Below the pieces are notes generated by a model, which was given only the letters and a program-made list of their open reading frames with translations, did not search any database and had not been told where the DNA came from. A stretch of 64,000 bases of DNA from Hoylesella marshii DSM 16973 = JCM 13450 (GTDB lineage Bacteria > Bacteroidota > Bacteroidia > Bacteroidales > Bacteroidaceae): assembly GCF_000146675.1 (NCBI RefSeq), contig NZ_GL397214.1:1310756-1374755 (forward strand), given 5' to 3'. The position numbers and the translations under genes were made by a program. Shown piece by piece: positions 54,025 to 63,960 of this stretch (its first letter is position 1; each line of letters opens with the position of its first letter).

Positions 54025-57000
54025 TTACGCTCGCAGTTCTTCTTCTGTACTCCAGTCTTCTTTCGACTTTCTCACATAACTCTTATAACGCAACTTGGCC
54101 ATCTGCTCGGCTGCGTCGAATATTTCTTGCGCCTCGTTGGGGAATGCTTTCTTGACAGAGAGGTAGCGCACCTCGCCAAGCAAGAAGTCTTGGAACTTAG
54201 ACCAATCCGGTGCTTTGGAATCGAGTATGAAGGGATTTTTGCCCTCATCGGCCAATGCGGGGTTGTAGCGCCACAGGTGCCAATAACCACATTCCACGGC
54301 TTTGCTTTGCTCGGCCTGGCTCTTGCCCATACCGCCTTTCACTTTCAACCCGTGGTTGATACAGGGAGAATAGGCGATAACGAGCGATGGGCCGGGGTAG
54401 GCTTCGGCCTCGCGGATGGCTTTCAGCGTCTGGTTGTTGTCAGCGCCCATGGCTATCTGTGCCACGTACACATAACCGTAGGTCGTGGCCATCAGTCCCA
54501 AATCTTTTTTACGGATGCGTTTGCCCTGTGCGGCGAATTGTGCGATGGCACCGAGCGGCGTGGATTTGGAACTTTGTCCGCCGGTGTTGGAATAAACCTC
54601 GGTATCGAGCACGAGGATGTTTACGTCTTCTCCGCTGGCGATAACGTGGTCGAGACCGCCGTAGCCTATGTCGTAGGAAGCGCCGTCGCCACCGATAATC
54701 CACTGCGAACGCTTCACGAGATAATGGTCGAGGGTCTTGAGCTCGGCGCAAACGGGGCAGCCTTTCTCAGCGCCGGCAGCGATGAGCGGTTTGAGCTCGC
54801 GTGCGGCCTGCTTGCTTTCCTCTGCGTTATCTTTTGCGTCTATCCATTTCTGTGCAGCCTGTTTGAAATCTTCTGGTGTGTTGCTTTCTGCCATCAGGTC
54901 GTTCAACAGCTTCTCGATGCGCTCACGCATCTTCTTGTTTCCGATGGCCATACCCATGCCAAATTCGCAGAAGTCCTCAAAGAGGGAGTTGTCGAATGCG
55001 GGACCGTGCCCCTCTTCATTCGTGCAATAAGGCGTGGAAGGGATGGAGGCTGAATAAATGGAGGAACAGCCCGTAGCGTTGGAAATCATCTCGCGGTCAC
55101 CGAAGAGCTGGGAGATGAGCTTCACGTAGGGTGTCTCGCCACAGCCGGAACAAGCTCCTGAGAACTGAAAGAGCGGCGTAGCAAACTGCGTGTTCTTGGG
55201 GTTGGCATTGATGTCTACCAAGTCTTGCTTGCTCTTCACATTCTTGATGAGGTAATCCCAACGATCGGCCTCTTCGTTGTAGCCGGCAAAGGGTTTCATT
55301 TCGAGCGCCTTTCCATTCTTGTTGCCCGGACATACATCGGCGCAGTTGCCGCAGCCAACGCAGTCCATCACGCTCACCTGAATGCGGAAATGCATGCCTT
55401 TGAGCTGCTTGGGTGCTTTCATTTCGAGCGTCTCGCCTTTGAACTTGCCGTACTCTTCTTCATCGAGCACGAAGGGGCGTATACAAGCGTGCGGACAAAC
55501 GTAAGAACATTTGTTGCACTGAATGCAGTTGTCGGCCATCCATTCGGGAGCGAAAGCCTCGACGCCGCGCTTCTCATAGGCAGCAGTACCTGTCTGCCAT
55601 GTGCCGTCTACGGTGCCGTACTTCACGAAGTCGGAAACCTTCAGCAAGTCGCCGGCCTGCGCATTGATAGGCCGAACAAGTTCGCGAACGAATGCGGGAG
55701 TATCGTCAGCCACCTCGGCATCGTCTTCCAAATCAGCCCAAGCCGGATCTATTGTCAATTGGTGGTATTGGTCGCCGCGGTCAACTGCCTGATAGTTCTT
55801 GTCTATCACATCCTGTCCTTTGTTTCCATAGGACTTCACGATGAATGCTTTCATCTGTTCTACGGCCAAATCCACAGGTATTACTTTCGTGATGCGGAAG
55901 AAAGCCGACTGCAGAATAGTGTTGGTTCGGTTGCCAAGGCCTATCTCCTGCGCAATCTTGGTCGCGTTGATATAATAAACGGTGATATTGTTCTTGGCAA
56001 AGAGACGCTTTACTTTCTTCGGAATAAAGTTGATCAGTTCTTCTCCGTCGAAAATGGTATTGAGCAGGAATGTGCCGTTCTGCTGCAAACCACGCGTCAC
56101 GTCATACATATGCAGATAGGCCTGAACGTGGCAGGCCACGAAGTTCGGTGTCTTCACCAGATAGGTAGACCGAATCGGAGAATCGCCGAAACGAAGATGC
56201 GAGCAAGTGAAACCGCCAGACTTCTTCGAGTCGTAAGAGAAATAAGCCTGGCAATGCTTGTCGGTATTGTCGCCGATAATCTTTACCGAGTTCTTGTTGG
56301 CACCCACTGTGCCATCGGCTCCAAGGCCATAGAACTTAGCTTCAAAAGTGCCGGCACTACCCAAGGGCAGCTCTTCGAGCAGGGGCAACGACGTAAACGT
56401 CACGTCATCGACGATACCCACAGTAAAGTGGTTCTTCGGCATGGTTAGCTTTAAGTTGTCGAACACGGAGATAATATGCATCGGCGTTGTGTCATTAGAG
56501 CCCAATCCGTAACGTCCGCCCACGATAAGCGGCCGGTCTTCCACGTCGTAATAGGCCGATTTCACGTCTAAATACAACGGCTCGCCCTCTGCACCGGGTT
56601 CTTTTGTTCGGTCGAGTACAGCAATGCGCTTCACGGTCTTCGGAACCGAAGCCAACAAGTGCTTCACGGAGAACGGACGGTAGAGATGCACGGAAATCAT
56701 ACCCACTTTCTCTCCCTTACCGTTCAGGTAGTCGATGGCCTCGCGGGCAGCCTCCGTTGCCGAACCCATAAGAATAATCATACGGTCGGCATCCTCTGCT
56801 CCGTAATACGAGAAGAGGTGGTATTCCCTGCCTGTAATCTTGCTTATCTTGCCTAAATAGTCTTCCACTATCTCCGGAATCCTGTCGTAGTATTCATTGC
56901 AGGCTTCGCGATGGGTGAAAAATGTTTCGGGGTTTTCGGCTGTTCCGCGTGTTGTGGGTCGTTCGGGAGACAGTGCACGGTCGCGGAATCGCTTAATGTC

Positions 57001-57597
57001 CGACTCGTCCACCAGCGGGCGGATGTCGTCTTGCGTCAAGCATTCTATCTTCTGGTACTCATGAGATGTACGGAAACCGTCGAAGAAGTTCATAAACGGT
57101 ACCGAAGTCTTCAGTGTTGCAAGGTGAGCAACGGCCGAAAGGTCCATCACCTCTTGTACAGAGCCTTCGCAGAGCATGGCGAATCCTGTCTGACGTGCAG
57201 ACATCACATCCTGATGGTCTCCGAAGATACACAGTGCATGGCTGGCCAATGTACGTGCAGACACATGGAAAACACAGGGCAGCAATTCGCCGGCAATCTT
57301 ATACATGTTGGGTATCATCAGCAACAGTCCTTGCGAGGCAGTAAAGGTGGTTGTGAGTGCACCGGCTTGCAGAGAACCGTGCACGGCACCGGCTGCGCCG
57401 CCTTCCGATTGCATTTCCTGTACCATCACCGTTTGTCCCCAAAGGTTTTTCTGTCCCCGTGCAGCCCATTCGTCCACGTGTTCCGCCATCGGCGACGACG
57501 GAGTAATAGGGTAAATGGCAGCTACTTCGCTAAACATGTAGCTGATATGTGCGGCTGCCTGATTACCGTCACAAGTGATAAACTTTTTTTCTTTCAT
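54025..57597 (-). CDS. nifJ: Pyruvate:ferredoxin (flavodoxin) oxidoreductase
   Basis: The 1190-residue single-chain enzyme oxidises pyruvate to acetyl-CoA and CO2 and reduces ferredoxin. It carries the N-terminal pyrimidine-binding domain (ITCDGNQAAAHISYMFSEVA), the gamma region, a 2x[4Fe-4S] ferredoxin domain (CIQCNKCSYVCPHAC and CVGCGNCADVCPG), a third cluster cysteine motif (CSGCGETPY), and the TPP-binding region GDGASYDIGYGGLDH with NTGGQSSKSTPLGA. Length matches the homodimeric form. It is a single gene with its own terminator. Confidence 0.97.
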   Translation of the reverse strand: MKEKKFITCDGNQAAAHISYMFSEVAAIYPITPSSPMAEHVDEWAARGQKNLWGQTVMVQEMQSEGGAAGAVHGSLQAGALTTTFTASQGLLLMIPNMYKIAGELLPCVFHVSARTLASHALCIFGDHQDVMSARQTGFAMLCEGSVQEVMDLSAVAHLATLKTSVPFMNFFDGFRTSHEYQKIECLTQDDIRPLVDESDIKRFRDRALSPERPTTRGTAENPETFFTHREACNEYYDRIPEIVEDYLGKISKITGREYHLFSYYGAEDADRMIILMGSATEAAREAIDYLNGKGEKVGMISVHLYRPFSVKHLLASVPKTVKRIAVLDRTKEPGAEGEPLYLDVKSAYYDVEDRPLIVGGRYGLGSNDTTPMHIISVFDNLKLTMPKNHFTVGIVDDVTFTSLPLLEELPLGSAGTFEAKFYGLGADGTVGANKNSVKIIGDNTDKHCQAYFSYDSKKSGGFTCSHLRFGDSPIRSTYLVKTPNFVACHVQAYLHMYDVTRGLQQNGTFLLNTIFDGEELINFIPKKVKRLFAKNNITVYYINATKIAQEIGLGNRTNTILQSAFFRITKVIPVDLAVEQMKAFIVKSYGNKGQDVIDKNYQAVDRGDQYHQLTIDPAWADLEDDAEVADDTPAFVRELVRPINAQAGDLLKVSDFVKYGTVDGTWQTGTAAYEKRGVEAFAPEWMADNCIQCNKCSYVCPHACIRPFVLDEEEYGKFKGETLEMKAPKQLKGMHFRIQVSVMDCVGCGNCADVCPGNKNGKALEMKPFAGYNEEADRWDYLIKNVKSKQDLVDINANPKNTQFATPLFQFSGACSGCGETPYVKLISQLFGDREMISNATGCSSIYSASIPSTPYCTNEEGHGPAFDNSLFEDFCEFGMGMAIGNKKMRERIEKLLNDLMAESNTPEDFKQAAQKWIDAKDNAEESKQAARELKPLIAAGAEKGCPVCAELKTLDHYLVKRSQWIIGGDGASYDIGYGGLDHVIASGEDVNILVLDTEVYSNTGGQSSKSTPLGAIAQFAAQGKRIRKKDLGLMATTYGYVYVAQIAMGADNNQTLKAIREAEAYPGPSLVIAYSPCINHGLKVKGGMGKSQAEQSKAVECGYWHLWRYNPALADEGKNPFILDSKAPDWSKFQDFLLGEVRYLSVKKAFPNEAQEIFDAAEQMAKLRYKSYVRKSKEDWSTEEELRA

Positions 57598-57696
57598 ATC
57601 CTAAATAGAAATAAATTAATAAACTTTGTTCGTGTAAATATATATTATATAGTCTGTTTTTGTTTCGTTGGCTTGTTCTTATGTCCTGTCTGTTGA

Positions 57697-58884
57697 TCAA
57701 TAGAGAAATCCCAGCAACCACAACGGTATCTTATTTTCTTTCCCCACCTCTGTGTTGTAGCGGACATATGTAATATCCGGATTATACCTTATCCTCGTCG
57801 TACTCTCCGCGTCGCATATTCTGAAGCGTCGTTCCCCGTCTACCGTATAGCAATTATTTTTAGTACCTTGGTTTACATGGTGGTCTTTCCATAGCGCATT
57901 CACGAAAAACGTCTCCATCACATCCTGTTCATCTACCTTAATAGGATAAATGGCATACATCAGATTCGAGTTGTGCATCATCACCTTCGACGGCTTTTTG
58001 GGAAATTCCTGCCCCACCGGATAGATAATGTTGATAAGTCTTGCATCCGCCAGATACTTGATATAGTTCATTACGGTAGCACGACTCGTCTGTATCTCAT
58101 CCGCCAAATTGCTGATGTTCGGTGCTTTCGGACCGTCTACGGCCAAAAGGTAGAACAGTTTTTTTATCTTCGTCAGGTATTTCAATTCTATCTGTTTGAT
58201 AAGCAGGATGTCTACTTCCGTCATCATGTTCATCGTCTTCAACAGATTCTCCGAGAAGTTGCGATGCTCCAGAAAGATAGGATAAAACCCGTGGTGTATA
58301 TAGTCTCTGAAGTGCATGACGGGACTTACTCGCGACAATATCTCTTTACTGATGTGCTCGTGATGGGTCAATATCTCGTCCAACGTATAGGAGTGGAAGC
58401 TGTGTCCTGTTCGTAGGTTCAGGTATTCTCTAAACGACAGTCCTCTCAAGTTATAACTCTTCACGATACCATTCAGTTCGGGATTCTCGTCTTTAAGTCT
58501 CATTACGCTCGACCCTGTAAATACTATCTTCAGTTCGGGGTAAAGGTCATAACACTGTCTTAGCTCTTTGCTCCAGTTCGGTTGTTTGAAAACTTGGTCT
58601 ATCAGCAACACTTTTCCGCCGTGTTTGCAAAACTCGCCTGCAAAGTCAGCTATACCGCGCCCTTGGAAATAGAAGTTATTCATATTCACATAGAGGCACT
58701 GCCGGTCTTCAATGCCAAAGTATGCTTTGGCGTATTGCAACAAGAACGTGGTCTTTCCTACGCCTCTCGTTCCTTTGATACCTATCATACGGTCACTCCA
58801 ATCTATCTCATCCATGAGCGTGCGATGCACCGGTGCTGTCGTATGCTCTACCAAATATTTATGAGTACGAAAGAAAGCCTCCAT
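57697..58884 (-). CDS. AAA-family ATPase (DUF4143/AAA_14 type)
   Basis: The 395-residue protein has an N-terminal AAA domain with Walker A GTRGVGKTT (38-46), Walker B-like KVLLIDQVFK, and sensor VFTGSSVMRLKD, then a winged-helix-like region and a C-terminal DUF4143-type domain. Such proteins are common in Bacteroidota, with unknown cellular roles, and many are accessory. It has its own promoter and lies 99 nt upstream of nifJ; no toxin or nuclease partner is seen. Confidence 0.85.
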   Translation of the reverse strand: MEAFFRTHKYLVEHTTAPVHRTLMDEIDWSDRMIGIKGTRGVGKTTFLLQYAKAYFGIEDRQCLYVNMNNFYFQGRGIADFAGEFCKHGGKVLLIDQVFKQPNWSKELRQCYDLYPELKIVFTGSSVMRLKDENPELNGIVKSYNLRGLSFREYLNLRTGHSFHSYTLDEILTHHEHISKEILSRVSPVMHFRDYIHHGFYPIFLEHRNFSENLLKTMNMMTEVDILLIKQIELKYLTKIKKLFYLLAVDGPKAPNISNLADEIQTSRATVMNYIKYLADARLINIIYPVGQEFPKKPSKVMMHNSNLMYAIYPIKVDEQDVMETFFVNALWKDHHVNQGTKNNCYTVDGERRFRICDAESTTRIRYNPDITYVRYNTEVGKENKIPLWLLGFLY

Positions 58885-58907
58885 TACGTTCTATCTTGTT
58901 TGCCTTG

Positions 58908-58939
58908 CAAAGATAGTGTTTATTTCTATTATTTGCAAA
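58908..58939 (-). promoter_or_regulatory. Promoter of AAA ATPase gene
   Basis: Minus strand TTTG (58936-58939), 20 nt, TATCTTTG (58908-58915), 23 nt before the ATG. Confidence 0.72.
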
Positions 58940-59029
58940 CTCTACATAGCAAAATATGAAATATTCTCGATTTTTCTCTATTGTCTTACATTCATGCCGC
59001 CTACAAAAGAAGGAGCTACGGGTATAGGA

Positions 59030-59701
59030 TTACACTACTTCCACCACCGTCAGTCTGCCATTCGATATACGGAAACGAATGTCTCGACCATCGAAAGGCA
59101 TGCCATAGATGCGCTCCGGCTCTTCTTGATAGGGTGGCCGAGGGTCGAGGCGTAGCGTTTCCATGAGTGTTTCCACCTGCTCCGCAGTCAGTCCCTGTCG
59201 TAATCTCACAGGGAAATCTACTTCCAACGGTTGCCAATCCACGGTATCGGCAAAGCCACTTCGCGCTTCCGGATAGGCATCGGCGTCACGCAGATAAGGT
59301 TTGATGTCGTAGATAGGTGTACCGTCCATCAGGTCGGCACCCAAGACATGAATCACCGGCCCGTGAGCGGTCTGCAAGTCGATGCGATCTATTTTTACTG
59401 CGGAAAGTCCGAGATTGTTAGGACGAAAGGGTGACCTTGTGGCAAAAACGCCCATCTGTACATTGCCGCCAAGGCGCGGAGGGCGCACAGTCAACGACTT
59501 TTTAGCCCTTCGATTGCCGGAAAACTCCCACAGCAACCACAAATAATCGAAACCTTCCAGCCCGTGAAGAGCCGACGGGTCGCGGTATTTTTTCTCAAAA
59601 ATGATATGCCCTGTCAGGTTTGTAGACAAGCCGCTTTGGCGCGGCAGGCCGAATTTCGAGGGAAAGGGCGAGTGAAAATACGCCACGGGAGTTATCTCCA
59701 T
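59030..59701 (-). CDS. trmO: tRNA (N6-threonylcarbamoyladenosine) methyltransferase
   Basis: The 223-residue protein is a TrmO/TsaA (YaeB) family enzyme that methylates t6A37 in tRNA-Thr. It has the family's TsaA beta-barrel: EITPVAYFHSPFPSKFGLPR at the start, LEGFDYLWLLWEFSGN, the catalytic-region RPPRLGG and GVFATRSPFRPNNLGLSAVK, and a C-terminal domain with DPRPPYQEEPERIYGM. It is followed upstream by the transporter gene on the same strand. Confidence 0.92.
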   Translation of the reverse strand: MEITPVAYFHSPFPSKFGLPRQSGLSTNLTGHIIFEKKYRDPSALHGLEGFDYLWLLWEFSGNRRAKKSLTVRPPRLGGNVQMGVFATRSPFRPNNLGLSAVKIDRIDLQTAHGPVIHVLGADLMDGTPIYDIKPYLRDADAYPEARSGFADTVDWQPLEVDFPVRLRQGLTAEQVETLMETLRLDPRPPYQEEPERIYGMPFDGRDIRFRISNGRLTVVEVV

Positions 59702-59770
59702 ATCGCTCGGTTTAAGTGTCTGTTTATTTCGTTATAAGGGTTTGTCGCTTTGCCGACAAGGTTCGTACTG

Positions 59771-60727
59771 TTACGCACCATTCTTCTTTCTCTCTTGCCA
59801 CAACTCGATACTGTTAATCAGGTTCTGCCAAAGAATATAACACCCGGGTCCAACAGACGATAGGGGTGTAAGATACGTGTAGGCAATCCAGATGGCAAAG
59901 GCCGTATTTTTCTGTCCCAATGCCTGACCACTCTCTATCGTACGGTCAAAGAAATGGCCGATATATCGTCCCACGGCAAATTGCACGATACAGAGCAACA
60001 GCCCTAACAGTGCGATGAGCAAGAGAAACCCCGCCGTGGTATCGGCATGTACGATGTTCTTTACCGTCGTTCCTGTGACGATGGTCAACGAACAACCCCA
60101 CAAATAATAAGACAGGTCTTTCACACCGACAATCCATCGGTTCAACGAACGCAAATAATGCTTCACGAAATAGCTCAACACCATGGGCAGAACGAGTACC
60201 AAACACACCTTATATAATATAAGGAGAAAGGCAGAAAGGAAATCCATATCCACAGCCTTGTCGATGAGCGGGAAGCAGATGGGTATGAGAAGAGCGGTTA
60301 CAAAATTGGAGAAAAAGGTGTAAGTGGTCATCTCTTCGAGGTTACCTCCTAACTTCTGCGTCACGACTGCTGCTGCCGTAGCACACGGACAGATGATACA
60401 CGTAAGGAGGGCTTCGAGCAATACGAGGTTGCTCCCTGTAATGTGGAACACGAGTATCACGCCTACGATGATCAGCACGAAGAGTATTTGAAAAATACCC
60501 GTCCACAGATGCCATCCCACAGGCAACAGTTTCCGGAAGTCAACCTTGCAGAATGTGACGAACAGAATCAAGAACATAAACAGCGGAAGAATGGCATCAA
60601 ACACGGGAGCGCAGGCTTCCGCCACGCCGGAAAGTTGCGGGGTAAGTCCGAAAACGAGGTAGACCACGGCACCAAAACTGATAGAAACCGGTAGCGTCCA
60701 ATCTCGCAGAAAGGTTAGAAACTTCAT
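59771..60727 (-). CDS. SBF/BASS-family transporter
   Basis: The 318-residue membrane protein has about nine to ten helices with the bile acid:sodium symporter (SBF/BASS) pattern, including the conserved LTCIICPCATAAAVVTQKLGG and a closing GQKNTAFAIWIAYTYLTP. Related bacterial members move sodium with organic acids or bile acids; the substrate is unknown. The ATG at 60727 follows the -7 box at 60773-60780; an upstream start at 60823 precedes it. trmO follows 69 nt later. Confidence 0.82.
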   Translation of the reverse strand: MKFLTFLRDWTLPVSISFGAVVYLVFGLTPQLSGVAEACAPVFDAILPLFMFLILFVTFCKVDFRKLLPVGWHLWTGIFQILFVLIIVGVILVFHITGSNLVLLEALLTCIICPCATAAAVVTQKLGGNLEEMTTYTFFSNFVTALLIPICFPLIDKAVDMDFLSAFLLILYKVCLVLVLPMVLSYFVKHYLRSLNRWIVGVKDLSYYLWGCSLTIVTGTTVKNIVHADTTAGFLLLIALLGLLLCIVQFAVGRYIGHFFDRTIESGQALGQKNTAFAIWIAYTYLTPLSSVGPGCYILWQNLINSIELWQERKKNGA

Positions 60728-60772
60728 TTTTCTTTCTCTTTTTGCTTTAGCCGAAACGGGAAACGACTGATG

Positions 60773-60780
60773 CAAAGGTA
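60773..60780 (-). promoter_or_regulatory. Promoter -7 box of SBF transporter gene
   Basis: Minus strand TACCTTTG, 45 nt before the ATG at 60727. Confidence 0.6.
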
Positions 60781-60860
60781 TATAAAAATCAGTAAACCAT
60801 GAAGCATTTGCCATGCGATTCAATAAAATCCATGGGTCTGTTCAATGACGTCTGCACTAC

Positions 60861-61030
60861 ACACAAACCCTATCTGCGCCATGTACAAACGGCATCTGTA
60901 CAGGGTACAAATAGGGAGTTATCATTCGTGACTTTACGACCTTAAGAACTTACGATTTCAAACTTTTGAGCATCAAATACCGAGAGACTCTCACAAAAAC
61001 GGAATAAAAAGTTACGATTTATAACCCACC
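60861..61030. repeat. Dispersed intergenic element, copy D
   Basis: Same orientation as copy A. Three 22-bp-period units start at 60861, 60883 and 60905 (GTACAAACGGCATCTGTAC type), then comes the segment with GTGACTTTACGACC and the conserved block CTTTTGAGCATCAAATAC (60963-61002). It sits between the divergent promoters of the transporter and pnp. Confidence 0.75.
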
Positions 61031-61112
61031 CATTCGTGACAGATTGAGAGAATAGCGGAAAGGCCGGTAGAAAATAATTTCTCTTTTATTCGTCTGTTCA
61101 TATTTATTTCGT

Positions 61113-61120
61113 TACCTTTG
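61113..61120 (+). promoter_or_regulatory. Promoter -7 box of pnp
   Basis: TACCTTTG, 54 nt before the pnp ATG. Confidence 0.6.
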
Positions 61121-61174
61121 CGCAATTATATAATATGATGTAAGTGAAACAATAAGTCTTTTTAATTATTTTAG

Positions 61175-63517
61175 ATGAACGTAATAACGAAAACAGTCTC
61201 GCTGCCTGATGGGAGATCCATCAGTGTCGAGACAGGCAGATTAGCTAAACAAACCGATGGTTCGGTAGTAGTTCGTATGGGTAACACCGTTTTGCTGGCT
61301 ACTGTTTGCGCTGCTAAAGATGCTGTTCCCGGAACAGATTTCATGCCTTTACAGGTAGATTACAGAGAGCAATATGCCGCGGCGGGTCGTTTCCCCGGTG
61401 GCTTTACCAAACGAGAAGGAAAGCCGAGCGACAATGAGATATTGACTTCGCGTCTTGTAGACCGTGTTCTTCGTCCGCTATTCCCCTCAAACTATCATGC
61501 AGAAGTATTTGTAAACGTGATGCTTCTCTCCGCCGATGGCATAGACCAGCCCGATGCATTAGCAGGATTTGCGGCTTCAGCTGCCATGGCTTGCTCGGAC
61601 ATTCCCTTTGATTTTCATATCAGTGAAGTGCGCGTTGCCCGTGTAAATGGAAAATATGTGGTGAACCCTACCTCCGAACAGATGAAAGAGGCCGACATGG
61701 ATATCATGGTGGGTGCCACCAAAGATAATATCATGATGGTGGAAGGTGAGATGAAAGAGGTGAGCGAACAAGACCTCATTGAGGCACTCAAGGTTGCTCA
61801 TCAGGCTATCATCCCCATGTGCGACGTGCAGGAAGAGCTTTCCAAAGAGCTCGGAACCGACGTAAAGCGCGAATATGACCATGAAACGAACGATGAGGAA
61901 CTGCGTGCCCAGCTACACAAAGATACCTACGACAAGTGTTATGCCATCGCTTTGGCGGGCGATCATGATAAAAAGACCCGCGGAGAAGCCTTTGATAAGA
62001 TAAAGGCAGACTTCCTCGAAACCTACGACGCAGCCCATACAGAGCTGTCCGAAGACGAATTGGAAGAGAAACATGCTATGGTAGATCGCTATTACGACGA
62101 CGTGATGCGCGATTCTATGCGCCGTTGCATACTCGATGAAGGTAAGCGCTTGGACGGTCGCCGTACGGATGAGATACGCCCGATATGGTGCGAGGTATCT
62201 CCGCTTCCTATGCCCCATGGCAGTGCCATCTTTACTCGTGGCGAGACACAGTCGCTCACCACATGTACGTTGGGTACGAAACTCGATGAGAAGATGATAG
62301 ACGACGTGCTCGACAAGAGCTACCAACGCTTCATTCTCCACTACAACTTCCCACCGTTCTGTACAGGTGAAGCACGTCCGCAGCGTAGCGTCGGCCGTCG
62401 TGAAATCGGTCACGGACATCTTGCATGGCGCGGTCTGAAAGGTCAAATCCCCGCAGATTATCCCTATACAGTGCGCCTCGTCAGCCAGATTCTTGAGAGT
62501 AACGGCTCGTCATCAATGGCCACCGTATGTGCCGGGACATTGGCACTGATGGATGCCGGCGTGCCGATGAAAAAGCCGGTGAGTGGTATTGCGATGGGAC
62601 TCATTAAGAATCCGGGCGAAGATAAATATGCCGTCTTGAGCGACATTCTTGGCGATGAAGACCACCTCGGCGACATGGACTTCAAAACGACAGGTACGAA
62701 AGACGGATTAACAGCCACACAGATGGACATTAAATGCGACGGACTGTCGTTTGAAATCCTTGAGGAAGCACTCATGCAGGCTAAGGCCGGACGCGAGCAT
62801 ATTCTCGGAAAGATAACCGAAACCATCGCAGAGCCACGTGCCGAATTGAAGCCTCAGGTACCCCGCATTGTAGCTTTCGACATACCGAAAGAGTTTATCG
62901 GAGCCGTGATAGGTCCGGGTGGAAAGATTATCCAACAGATGCAGGAAGACACCGGCACCACCATTACCATTGACGAGATAGACGGCAAAGGCAAGGTGCA
63001 AGTAAGTGCGCCCGACAAAGAGAGTATCGATGCTGCCTTAGAGAAGATAAAAGCTATTGTTGCCATTCCCGAAATAGGCGAAATATACGAGGGGACAGTA
63101 CGCTCCATCATGCCCTACGGATGCTTCGTGGAAATCATGCCGGGCAAAGACGGATTGCTCCATATCTCCGAAATAGATTGGCGCCGGCTCGAAACCGTTG
63201 AGGATGCAGGCATCAAAGAGGGTGACAAAATTCGCGTGAAACTCATGGATATCGACCCAAAGACCGGCAAATACAAGCTCTCTCGACGCGTATTGATGGA
63301 CAAACCGGAGGGATATGTAGAGCGGGAGCGTCGTCCTCGTCAAGACAGAGGAGAGCGCAGGCCGCGCCCCGACCGTGGCGAACGACGCGACTTCGGTGGT
63401 CATGAATCTCACGAACCGCGTCGCTTTGAGCATAAAGACTTGTCGTCTCGCGAATACCACGACCCGTTGGCAGAGCATGAGCCGCGCGACTTCAACGACA
63501 GTTTAGACCACGAATAA
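61175..63517 (+). CDS. pnp: Polyribonucleotide nucleotidyltransferase
   Basis: The 780-residue exonuclease degrades mRNA 3' to 5' by phosphorolysis. It has two RNase PH domains ([20 protein letters not shown] and the second with [20 protein letters not shown]), the KH domain [20 protein letters not shown], and the S1 domain [20 protein letters not shown]. Beyond the usual end is an arginine/aspartate-rich tail ([20 protein letters not shown]) that is probably disordered and RNA-binding. Complete gene with its own promoter and terminator. Confidence 0.96.
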   Translation: MNVITKTVSLPDGRSISVETGRLAKQTDGSVVVRMGNTVLLATVCAAKDAVPGTDFMPLQVDYREQYAAAGRFPGGFTKREGKPSDNEILTSRLVDRVLRPLFPSNYHAEVFVNVMLLSADGIDQPDALAGFAASAAMACSDIPFDFHISEVRVARVNGKYVVNPTSEQMKEADMDIMVGATKDNIMMVEGEMKEVSEQDLIEALKVAHQAIIPMCDVQEELSKELGTDVKREYDHETNDEELRAQLHKDTYDKCYAIALAGDHDKKTRGEAFDKIKADFLETYDAAHTELSEDELEEKHAMVDRYYDDVMRDSMRRCILDEGKRLDGRRTDEIRPIWCEVSPLPMPHGSAIFTRGETQSLTTCTLGTKLDEKMIDDVLDKSYQRFILHYNFPPFCTGEARPQRSVGRREIGHGHLAWRGLKGQIPADYPYTVRLVSQILESNGSSSMATVCAGTLALMDAGVPMKKPVSGIAMGLIKNPGEDKYAVLSDILGDEDHLGDMDFKTTGTKDGLTATQMDIKCDGLSFEILEEALMQAKAGREHILGKITETIAEPRAELKPQVPRIVAFDIPKEFIGAVIGPGGKIIQQMQEDTGTTITIDEIDGKGKVQVSAPDKESIDAALEKIKAIVAIPEIGEIYEGTVRSIMPYGCFVEIMPGKDGLLHISEIDWRRLETVEDAGIKEGDKIRVKLMDIDPKTGKYKLSRRVLMDKPEGYVERERRPRQDRGERRPRPDRGERRDFGGHESHEPRRFEHKDLSSREYHDPLAEHEPRDFNDSLDHE

Positions 63518-63552
63518 AATTTGCTCCACCACTAATGGCGAGCATACGATGC

Positions 63553-63592
63553 AAGTGCCGATTGCCTGTTTATCAGCAATCGGCACTTTTTT
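63553..63592 (+). terminator. Terminator of pnp
   Basis: Perfect 13-bp arms AAGTGCCGATTGC (63553-63565) and GCAATCGGCACTT (63576-63588), 10-nt loop, followed by TTTT. Confidence 0.9.
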
Positions 63593-63689
63593 ATCGGGAA
63601 GAATCAGTGACTCTCCTTCATCTTCCGGAATGGCAAGTGGGGAAAGTCTATTATTCATATTCCCGATTCGCACAGAAAGGCAGTTATCA

Positions 63690-63960
63690 TTCGCAACTTT
63701 TCGCCCTCTTCTGTAATCGTTTCTCGGTATTTGATGCTCAAGAGTTTGAGATTGCAAGGTCTTAAGGTTGTAAAGTTACGAATGATAAGTCCCTATTTGT
63801 ACCCTGTACAAATGGCGTTTGTACGTGGTACAGATACGGTTTGTACAGGGAAAGATTGCCGACCTTTCTCGCGTCAAACGGTATCTTTGGAAAAGTTCTT
63901 TCGCACTTGCAACACTCCATTGGGGGAGAACGCCCTATACGCAGCGCATAGCGTCGAGGC
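63690..63960. repeat. Dispersed intergenic element, copy E
   Basis: Same orientation as copy C. It holds the degraded conserved block (TATTTGATGCTCAAGAG, about 63729-63745), TAAGGTTGTAAAGTTACGA, two and a half 22-bp-period units with repeats from 63805 and 63827, and GATTGCCGACC. The tail after that differs from other copies. No gene is seen in the last 480 bases. Confidence 0.7.
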
